Positions 6,303-11,427 of a DNA stretch of 14,594 nucleotides are shown here, in pieces (positions within the stretch are counted from its first letter, which is position 1; every line of letters begins with the position of its first letter). A program made the translations under genes and the position numbers. Below the pieces are notes generated by a model. It made no database searches, was not told the origin of the DNA, and saw nothing but the letters and a program-made list of their open reading frames with translations. This stretch comes from Nitrososphaera sp035547955 (lineage in GTDB: Archaea; Thermoproteota; Nitrososphaeria; Nitrososphaerales; Nitrososphaeraceae), in assembly GCA_035547955.1 (NCBI GenBank), contig DASZTR010000078.1, forward strand, positions 1 through 14,594, given 5' to 3'.

Positions 6303-6533
6303 TGCGTGTACACATCTACAAACATCATATACATATGCAGAAATACGCGTGGTACGCAACGCCTGCGTCGGCAAGCAGAGAGAGAAAGAGAGAAACCAGC
6401 CAAGAGAAAAAGCAGCATGGCCAAAGAGTGCGCTGTCAAATTGTGTCGATTGCTCTCAAGCATAATATCTTTGAGTGACAACAGCAGCGACAACAGCCAA
6501 AGATTTGGCAGAACCCTTGATCGCGCCTCTGGT
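6303..6533. other. Non-coding stretch upstream of the DUF371 gene
   Basis: This part of the gap between 6014 and 6565 holds the right inverted-repeat arm (6435-6460), a smaller imperfect inverted repeat (6302-6311 TTGCGTGTAC against 6352-6359 GTACGCAA), and a purine-rich tract around 6376-6416. The open frames here are short, basic and low-complexity, and overlap the repeat arm, so I do not call them genes. Confidence 0.5.
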
Positions 6534-6540
6534 ACTATAC
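6533..6540 (+). promoter_or_regulatory. Possible TATA box of the DUF371 gene
   Basis: TACTATAC is centred about 29 nt before the ATG at 6566, the same spacing as other first genes here, predicting a leaderless transcript. The match to the consensus is modest. Confidence 0.4.
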
Positions 6541-6565
6541 AGGATTGACTTTAATAACGCAAAGG

Positions 6566-7006
6566 ATGGACATAGCGATACATATCTTGTTGCAAGATGA
6601 GATCGCGTTCTTTGGCCACCCAAACGTTCGATCTCTGCACGCTAGGACTGTCGAGATTACAAAAGAGGATCATCTGACGCTCAGGGGGGACTGCATAATA
6701 GGAGTCAGGGCTGAAAAGGCGTGCGCAGACATTGGTGAAGAGATGAAGCGCAAGCTGGCAAAGAGCGACTCGTACGTGAAAATAGAGATAATTGTGGGAA
6801 ACGACGCCTATGAAATAAGTGGCACTGGCGATGAGCGCCTGACACTCCAGAACAATCATGACATAGTGATCCGCAAGACAAATTTCGTCTGCCCGCGGAC
6901 CCTTTCTGTACGGTGCGACAGAGCATCATCTGATATACCGCGCAGAATGGTCGAGGCCTTGCAAGACCATCTTACAAGGGGCATCTTTCGCATAACAATC
7001 GAGTAG
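6566..7006 (+). CDS. DUF371 family protein, function unknown
   Basis: A 146-residue protein matching the archaeal DUF371 family as I remember it. The signature is near the N-terminus: FFGHPNVRSLHARTVEITKED, then LTLRGDCIIGVRAEKAC (about residues 36-52). The remainder alternates strands and polar loops: VKIEIIVGNDAYEISGTGDERLTLQNNHDIVIRKTNFVCPRTLSVRCDRASSDIPRRMV. No catalytic motif is known to me. It is probably cytosolic, with no signal or membrane segment. I chose the ATG at 6566 because a TATA-like box lies 29 nt upstream. A TTG at 6545 would add seven residues and sit too near that box. It converges on the ArsR-like gene with a 29-nt gap. Confidence 0.82.
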   Translation: MDIAIHILLQDEIAFFGHPNVRSLHARTVEITKEDHLTLRGDCIIGVRAEKACADIGEEMKRKLAKSDSYVKIEIIVGNDAYEISGTGDERLTLQNNHDIVIRKTNFVCPRTLSVRCDRASSDIPRRMVEALQDHLTRGIFRITIE

Positions 7007-7035
7007 TGGTCAGAAGTGGCGTTCCTCTGATACTA

Positions 7036-7566
7036 TTACTTCTTTTGCCTTGCCACCTCTTCTTTGCTTTCTTGCTTTTCAATAGCTTTTGCAATGGCAG
7101 CGCTGATTATTTCGAGGGCGAGAAACTCTTCACACCTGCCGTCTTTGCCAAGTGACAAAAAGCGCTTGTCGCCCTGCAAGCTCTTTAGAACTTTTGCAAG
7201 CTTGCCGCTCGTGTCGTCAATTAGACGTGACGCCTTGCTGTCCAGGTCTGCCGGAGCCTGACAGTCAAACACTCGCAGAGTGGCAGAATAATACTTTGTC
7301 ACCGCACCCCTCGCTTCGACCATCCTTACGACCTCTATCAGCCCTGCCCTCTTGAGGGTATCGAGGTGGTGCCTGATCGTTGTCGTAGCTTTTTGGAAGC
7401 CTTCGTTACCCAATGCCCTCGCAATTTCTTCTGCGTTCATGGGCCTATGACTTAGAAGCTCCAATATCTTCATCCTTGCCGGGTCGCTTAGGCCCTGAGC
7501 GGCCAGGTGGTTCAAGGTGGTCACGCGCTTTATTTTTACGTCCTTTTGAAACAGTGCATCTGTCAT
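7036..7566 (-). CDS. ArsR-like winged-helix transcriptional regulator
   Basis: A 176-residue DNA-binding protein. The winged helix-turn-helix occupies about residues 15-95: LSDPARMKILELLSHRPMNAEEIARALG, a recognition helix with KATTTIRHHLDTLKRAGLI, and a wing EVVRMVEARGAVTKYYSA. This is the ArsR/HTH_20 pattern. The C-terminal half is helical and charged (RLIDDTSGKLAKVLKSL, ending KEEVARQKK) and probably mediates dimerisation. No clear cluster of metal-binding Cys/His is seen, so it is unlikely to be a metal sensor of the SmtB type. The start is the ATG at 7564-7566. A TTG six codons upstream is an alternative. It may regulate itself or neighbours; no operator was identified. Confidence 0.85.
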   Translation of the reverse strand: MTDALFQKDVKIKRVTTLNHLAAQGLSDPARMKILELLSHRPMNAEEIARALGNEGFQKATTTIRHHLDTLKRAGLIEVVRMVEARGAVTKYYSATLRVFDCQAPADLDSKASRLIDDTSGKLAKVLKSLQGDKRFLSLGKDGRCEEFLALEIISAAIAKAIEKQESKEEVARQKK

Positions 7567-7857
7567 AAATGTGTGTACATGCAAAAGACTTCCTATCTGT
7601 AGTAAAGCGCGTCTGTATGATTGTTTTGCCTTGGTTGTTAATAATAATCATGTTCCTCGTTGTGCTCCCGTGCAAATAGAATAGATACTAATGTAGTCAA
7701 TTTTAACTTCTAATTCAGAAATGCTACCGGGATTATGGTAACGTTATGATAGTTCATGGAGGGCAGCGCGTAAAAACGGTCCTGCCGGCAATGGGCTACC
7801 CATACAAGCATGCAGCATGCCCAAAAGAGCGCCAAAATCATACAGAAAATTGAGCGG
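7567..7857. other. AT-rich intergenic region between the regulator and purC
   Basis: About 290 bp lies between the ArsR-like start and the purC stop. A weak TATA-like CTTTACTAC (about 7599-7607, minus) may serve the regulator. There is an AT-rich palindromic patch near 7637-7650 and a duplicated GCATGC (7808-7819). A 35-codon plus-strand frame (7746-7853, starting MIVHGGQRVKT) has no recognisable homology to me. No tRNA or known RNA was seen. Confidence 0.4.
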
Positions 7858-8691
7858 TTAAAGCGGCTTGCCGCTTATGCGCTCATATGCAAGCATGTAG
7901 CGCCTTGAAAGCTCTGCAGCTATTTCGGCTGCAATTGTGGGCGGTTCGGGCTTCTTGCCTTCCTTGGCAAGCCTGTCTATCTCTGCCTTAAAACCTGTTT
8001 TTACAAGCCAGTCGCGCAACAGCTGCTTATCGTATGCCTCTTGCATCTTGCCCGGAGAATATTCAGCCTTGGGCCAGAGCCTGTATTCGTCCGGCCCAAG
8101 CGAATCGCCAAGGACTATGTCGCCGATCTCATCACGACCAAACTCGAACTTGACATCTGCCATGATAAAGCCCGCCTTTTCTACTATTGCCCTCATCTTT
8201 TCATAGAGTGAAATTGATGTTTTCTCAAGGAATTCGTAATCGCCTTTTGAAACAAGACCCATAGATATCGCCTGGTCTTTGCTGATCGGCATGTCATGTT
8301 CTTCGGATTTTGTCGTCGGGTCAAATATTGGCCGGGGCAGTTTGCCGGCCATGACGGGCTTGTAGTCTGCCGGCAAGTCTTTGCCAACGTGCTCTTTGAA
8401 GCGGTCTGAAAAACTCCCATAGAAATACCCGCGCACCACGCATTCCATTGGAATCATGGTCAGTTTTTTTACTAGCATTTTGTCCTTGTCCTGCACGCGT
8501 AGCATGTGGTTTGGCGTGCAGAGGGAGTCGAACCAGAACTGTCCAAACCTGCACAGGACTTCGCCTTTCCTAGGTATAGGCGTTGCCATCATGACGTCAA
8601 AAGCCGATACCCTGTCAGAAAAGTGAAAGAGGATGCTGCTATCATCAAGCTCGTAGATATCCTTGACCTTGCCCCTGCGGATGAGCCTCAA
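7858..8691 (-). CDS. purC: Phosphoribosylaminoimidazole-succinocarboxamide synthase (SAICAR synthetase)
   Basis: A 277-residue PurC. It joins aspartate to CAIR using ATP, giving SAICAR in de novo purine synthesis. The nucleotide-binding N-terminus shows RRGKVKDIYEL and the family signature FSDRVSAFDVMMATPIPRKGEVL (about residues 23-46). Further motifs are PMECVVRGYFYGS (about 82-94), FDPTTKSEEHDMPIS (substrate loop), IMADVKFEFG (about 176-185) and LGDSLGPDEYRLWP (about 194-208). The start is TTG (8689-8691). An in-frame TAA lies two codons upstream, so this is the earliest start and it gives the usual N-terminus. It is divergent from purK-purE, whose product CAIR is its substrate, so a shared control region is likely. 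Confidence 0.95.
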   Translation of the reverse strand: MRLIRRGKVKDIYELDDSSILFHFSDRVSAFDVMMATPIPRKGEVLCRFGQFWFDSLCTPNHMLRVQDKDKMLVKKLTMIPMECVVRGYFYGSFSDRFKEHVGKDLPADYKPVMAGKLPRPIFDPTTKSEEHDMPISKDQAISMGLVSKGDYEFLEKTSISLYEKMRAIVEKAGFIMADVKFEFGRDEIGDIVLGDSLGPDEYRLWPKAEYSPGKMQEAYDKQLLRDWLVKTGFKAEIDRLAKEGKKPEPPTIAAEIAAELSRRYMLAYERISGKPL

Positions 8692-8808
8692 CGCCGGTTA
8701 GTCGGGTGCTATGTCATATCTGCTTATCTGTTATTATTTTATTTTGAAAGGCTTTTAACAGCGCATGCACGAACCAACGTCGGCTTGTTCAAGAGCGACG
8801 CGCTTTCT
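8692..8808. promoter_or_regulatory. Divergent purC / purK-purE promoter region
   Basis: This 117-bp region separates the divergently read purC and purK. Its AT-rich centre (about 8728-8760) contains TTATTATTTTATTTTG and CTTTTAACA, candidates for two back-to-back TATA boxes. The CTTTTAACA element would start plus-strand transcripts near 8782, giving a leader of about 27 nt for purK, or a leaderless TTG start at 8785. No operator repeat was recognised. Confidence 0.45.
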
Positions 8809-9966
8809 ATGGTACGACAGACGTGTATCGGGATAATCGGCGGTGGACAGCTTGGTAAGATGATTGCGCACGAGGCAAGGCGCATGTCATTCAAAGTAAT
8901 AGTGCTTGACCCCACCGAGGGTTGTCCCGCATCAAAAATAGCCGACGAACAGATTATTGCCGATTTTAAGGATGAATCCGCAATTATGAAACTGGCAGAG
9001 AAATCCGATGTCCTTACCTATGAAATTGAACTGGCAAACTCCTCCGCGCTCAAACAGCTTGAGGAAAAAAACTATCCTGTCAGGCCGGCTCCTGAAACCC
9101 TGCGCATAATCCAGAACAAGTACCGCCAAAAGTCATTTCTAAAAGAGCACAAGATAGCAGTCCCCGACTTTGAACTCGTACTTTCTGAAGAGCACCTGCA
9201 AGGGTTATGCAAGAAATTCGGCCTCCCCGCAGTGCTAAAGGCTACAGAAGACTCGTACGACGGACGGGGCAACTTTATGATAACATCGTGGGCAAAGGTG
9301 CACGAGGCCTACGAGTATTTCAAGGGAAAAGAAACCATGCTGGAAATGTTTATTCCCTTTGCAAAAGAGGTATCGATTATGGTGGCACGGAATCCCTCCG
9401 GGCAAATAGAGTCGTTTCCAGTTGCTGAAAATATTCACAAAAACAGCATACTTGACACTACGATTGCGCCGGCGAAGTTGAGTCGCAAGGTTGAGCAGAG
9501 GGCAATAAAGATGGCAAAGAGGATCATGCAAGTGCTGCATAGCGCCGGCATCTTTGGGATCGAAATGTTTGTGACAAAAAATGGTGATGTGCTGATAAAT
9601 GAGATTGCCCCCCGCGTCCACAATTCTGGCCACTATACCAATGAGGCGTGTTCTGTTTCGCAGTTTGAGCAGCATCTGAGGGCGGTGCTCGACTTGCCGC
9701 TGGCAAAGCCCAAGCTCCTGTCACCGGCGGCCATGATAAATATACTCGGCCCTGAAGGATTTGACGGCACCTATGCAGTCACCGGACTTGACGCGATGAT
9801 GAATGTACCCGGGGCAGAACTGTATATCTATGGGAAAAAGGAGTCCAAGCCTCGCAGAAAGCTCGGCCACATCACCGCCACCGGCAGAACTACAAAGGAT
9901 GCCTTGGCAAGGGCTAAAAAGGCTCGCAATGCTATCAAGCTGGTGCCGGATATCGACGCGAGATGA
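8809..9966 (+). CDS. purK: N5-carboxyaminoimidazole ribonucleotide synthase
   Basis: A 385-residue ATP-grasp enzyme that carboxylates AIR with bicarbonate and ATP to N5-CAIR. The N-terminal preATP-grasp fold has IGIIGGGQLGKMIAHEAR (residues 7-24). The ATP-grasp core follows: VRPAPETLRIIQNKYRQKSFLKE, FGLPAVLKATEDSYDGRGNF with the ATP-binding Lys, FAKEVSIMVARN, and the metal/ATP site NEIAPRVHNSGHYTNEAC from residue 264. A C-terminal PurK domain ends LVPDIDAR. I chose the ATG at 8809. The frame is open for 100 codons upstream, but that part lies antisense to purC. A TTG at 8785 is a possible alternative. The stop is followed by purE after 7 nt. Confidence 0.95.
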   Translation: MVRQTCIGIIGGGQLGKMIAHEARRMSFKVIVLDPTEGCPASKIADEQIIADFKDESAIMKLAEKSDVLTYEIELANSSALKQLEEKNYPVRPAPETLRIIQNKYRQKSFLKEHKIAVPDFELVLSEEHLQGLCKKFGLPAVLKATEDSYDGRGNFMITSWAKVHEAYEYFKGKETMLEMFIPFAKEVSIMVARNPSGQIESFPVAENIHKNSILDTTIAPAKLSRKVEQRAIKMAKRIMQVLHSAGIFGIEMFVTKNGDVLINEIAPRVHNSGHYTNEACSVSQFEQHLRAVLDLPLAKPKLLSPAAMINILGPEGFDGTYAVTGLDAMMNVPGAELYIYGKKESKPRRKLGHITATGRTTKDALARAKKARNAIKLVPDIDAR

Positions 9967-9973
9967 AATTCAT

Positions 9974-10495
9974 TTGGTAAAAAAACCGCTTGTAGGCATC
10001 ATCATGGGGAGCGATTCTGACCTGCCAATCATGAAAGAGGCGGCAGAATTTCTCGACTCGTTTGGAGTTCCAAGTGAAGTGACCATAGTGTCTGCGCACC
10101 GGACTGCAAAGCGCATGTATGATTACGCGAGAGGTGCCAAGAAGAGGGGCATAGAAGTGATAATTGCAGGCGCAGGCGGGGCGGCCCACCTACCCGGTAT
10201 GACCGCAGCGCTCACTCCTCTGCCTGTGATAGGCGTCCCGATAAAGACCAAGAGCCTTGACGGCATTGACTCGCTGCTTTCGATAGCGCAGATGCCGCCT
10301 GGCGTCCCTGTTGCCACGGTGGCGATAAACGGTGCCAAGAATGCCGGCATACTCGCATGCCAAATACTTGCAGCCAAACATCCCGCAGTGGCAAGAAAGG
10401 TAGAAGTATTCAAGCAGGAGATGGAAGGTTCGGTGCTCAAAAAGGCCCAGTCGCTTGAAGAAATGGGACTGGGTAAGTACTTGGCAAAGAAATAA
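9974..10495 (+). CDS. purE: N5-carboxyaminoimidazole ribonucleotide mutase (class I PurE)
   Basis: A 173-residue PurE that moves the carboxyl group of N5-CAIR to carbon, giving CAIR. Motifs are GIIMGSDSDLPIMK (residues 8-21), VSAHRTAKRM with the catalytic-type His42, the glycine-rich IIAGAGGAAHLPGMTAALTPLPVIGVPI, and IAQMPPGVPVATVAINGAKNAG. A PurK partner next door marks it as class I (mutase) rather than a class II AIR carboxylase. The TTG at 9974-9976 gives MVKKPLVGIIMG and is the only sensible start. The ATG overlapping the purK stop (9963) ends after five codons. A purine-rich GAGATGA lies upstream. The C-terminal 20 residues (EEMGLGKYLAKK) form a short basic tail. Confidence 0.94.
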   Translation: MVKKPLVGIIMGSDSDLPIMKEAAEFLDSFGVPSEVTIVSAHRTAKRMYDYARGAKKRGIEVIIAGAGGAAHLPGMTAALTPLPVIGVPIKTKSLDGIDSLLSIAQMPPGVPVATVAINGAKNAGILACQILAAKHPAVARKVEVFKQEMEGSVLKKAQSLEEMGLGKYLAKK

Positions 10496-10508
10496 CAAAA
10501 GCTCGTCC

Positions 10509-10517
10509 TTATAAAAG
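10509..10517 (+). promoter_or_regulatory. TATA-like box after purE
   Basis: TTATAAAAG is a near-consensus archaeal TATA sequence 14 nt after the purE stop. It would start transcripts near 10538, giving a leader of about 34 nt for the GTG at 10572. A second AT-rich element, AATTTATTTG (10540-10549), is 27 nt from that GTG and would give a leaderless transcript. I cannot tell which is used. Confidence 0.5.
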
Positions 10518-10571
10518 GAATCGTCAATTGCAGCAGTAGAATTTATTTGGCTGCTCCCAATACATCTTGGC

Positions 10572-10871
10572 GTGGAGCAAGAAGAACATTCTATCCATCA
10601 GTCCCACGGAGATGATTCGCACGAGAATCATGGGCACGACGACGGCGAGCCCATAATAGTCAAAAGGATGGCACCAAACGAGATGCTGGCAAACGACTTG
10701 AGCCAACACGGCATCATCGCAGAGCCGGTTGTACTGGGAACTCATCCAGTTGAAAGCGGGCCATGCTACAGCCACATGTTCGGCATGAATTCCAAGTTCA
10801 CCACTAACAAGGGCATCATAAGAGTCAGAGGCAAGAACTTTGACCTTGTCCAGGTGCTCCAGAAACACTAG
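10572..10871 (+). CDS. Small protein with His-rich N-terminus, function unknown
   Basis: A 99-residue protein that I do not recognise. From the GTG start the first 25 residues are acidic and His-rich (six His between residues 6 and 22, with SHENHGHDDGEP), a likely metal-binding tail. The rest looks folded: VKRMAPNEMLANDLSQHGIIAEPVVLG, then HPVESGPCYSHMFGMN, ending VRGKNFDLVQVLQKH. If translation began at the internal ATG (residue 33, MAPNEML) the His tail would be lost. The TATA element 27 nt before the GTG favours the longer form. It is followed by another unrecognised gene after 17 nt, so both may form one unit. Confidence 0.6.
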   Translation: MEQEEHSIHQSHGDDSHENHGHDDGEPIIVKRMAPNEMLANDLSQHGIIAEPVVLGTHPVESGPCYSHMFGMNSKFTTNKGIIRVRGKNFDLVQVLQKH

Positions 10872-10872
10872 C

Positions 10873-10878
10873 AGGTGA
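10873..10878 (+). promoter_or_regulatory. Shine-Dalgarno of the 127-residue protein gene
   Basis: AGGTGA lies 10 nt before the ATG at 10889. It selects this ATG over two out-of-frame ATGs at 10878 and 10882, and supports cotranscription with the preceding gene. Confidence 0.5.
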
Positions 10879-10888
10879 TGTATGCGTC

Positions 10889-11272
10889 ATGAGGCAAGAC
10901 TCGATGCCGCTTCCGTACGGGGCGCTGGACTATTACCAGATACATTATATCGTCGAAACGGGCGACGACATCAACACACAAAAGTTCCTTGCAAAATGCG
11001 AGCCCATAACCAAAGGCCATTTCTCAGAAAAGAGGGTCGCGGCGGTCAAGTGGACGGGGGCAAGTGCGTTTGCAGACAGACTGCAGCAGGATGAGCGCCT
11101 TACAGAGCTGCTAAAGCAGGTGCTCCTGCACGAGCGCGAGGTCCGAGTCGACCCGCTTGATGGACACGTGAGGATCTACGGCAGGTGGAACCACGAGGAG
11201 AACTTGAAGGCAAACACTGTGATGGTCGAGATCGCGGACATTATCGCCGCCCATATCAAGGCTGCGCTCTGA
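10889..11272 (+). CDS. Conserved-looking cytosolic protein, function unknown
   Basis: A 127-residue protein that I do not recognise. It appears to be a real folded protein: MRQDSMPLPYGALDYYQIHYIVETGDDINTQKFL at the start, KCEPITKGHFSEKRVAAVKWTGASAFADRLQQD in the middle, and REVRVDPLDGHVRIYGRWNHEENLKANTVMVEIADIIAAHIKAAL at the end, with a predicted amphipathic C-terminal helix. No membrane segment, signal peptide or known catalytic motif is visible. It lies 17 nt downstream of the His-rich gene with its own Shine-Dalgarno, suggesting a two-gene operon. Codon use is like its neighbours. Confidence 0.75.
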   Translation: MRQDSMPLPYGALDYYQIHYIVETGDDINTQKFLAKCEPITKGHFSEKRVAAVKWTGASAFADRLQQDERLTELLKQVLLHEREVRVDPLDGHVRIYGRWNHEENLKANTVMVEIADIIAAHIKAAL

Positions 11273-11330
11273 CTCTCTCTTTATCTTTCGCCTCCTTTTC
11301 TTGGGCTTCTTGTATTTCCCTGCCATTTTT
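11273..11330 (+). terminator. Pyrimidine/T-rich termination region
   Basis: Directly after the TGA of the 127-residue protein the plus strand is strongly pyrimidine-rich, with TTTATCTTT, CCTTTTCTT and CCATTTTTGCC. Such T-rich tracts serve as archaeal terminators. No hairpin is needed or obvious. Confidence 0.4.
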
Positions 11331-11382
11331 GCCAACAATAATTCAAGCTCAAACGATACTCTCAATACCGACCCAGAAATAC

Positions 11383-11392
11383 CTTTAATAAT
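11383..11392 (+). promoter_or_regulatory. TATA box of the SDR double-domain gene
   Basis: CTTTAATAAT is centred about 40 nt upstream of the ATG at 11428, predicting a leader of about 15 nt. It supports independent transcription of the gene. The A/T-rich TATATTT directly before the ATG is too close to be the promoter. Confidence 0.5.
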
Positions 11393-11427
11393 CGTGTACA
11401 GGTTTCTTGCAACCTGAGAATATATTT

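Larger units (their letters stand above)
6113..6460. repeat. Element bounded by 26-bp inverted repeats
   Basis: The 26 bases at 6113-6138 recur as the reverse complement at 6435-6460 with a single mismatch (25/26). The shared core is gagagcaatcgacacaa. The similarity continues outward in weaker form (6099-6112 against 6461-6476, about 10 of 14 bases with a 2-base gap). The 296 bp between the arms is AT-rich, holds no convincing gene, and contains further hairpins. The layout is that of a small non-autonomous mobile element (MITE) or of a long-stem structured RNA. I see no clear target-site duplication and no transposase. Confidence 0.6.

Noticed and set aside
6113..6460. SRP RNA or RNase P RNA explanation for the paired ends
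   Set aside because: The size and paired termini would suit a 7S RNA, but none of the conserved loop sequences of SRP RNA or RNase P RNA was found, and the interior is too AT-rich.
6306..6548. 80-codon plus-strand frame before the DUF371 gene
   Set aside because: Low-complexity basic sequence (Arg/Glu/Lys from a purine-rich tract) that runs through the right inverted-repeat arm. No start signal.
8506..8808. 100-codon upstream extension of the purK frame
   Set aside because: It lies antisense to the 5' part of purC and through the divergent promoter. The normal PurK N-terminus starts at 8809.
9803..9973. 57-codon upstream extension of the purE frame
   Set aside because: It overlaps the 3' end of purK in another frame and lacks PurE similarity. 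The PurE fold begins at the TTG at 9974.
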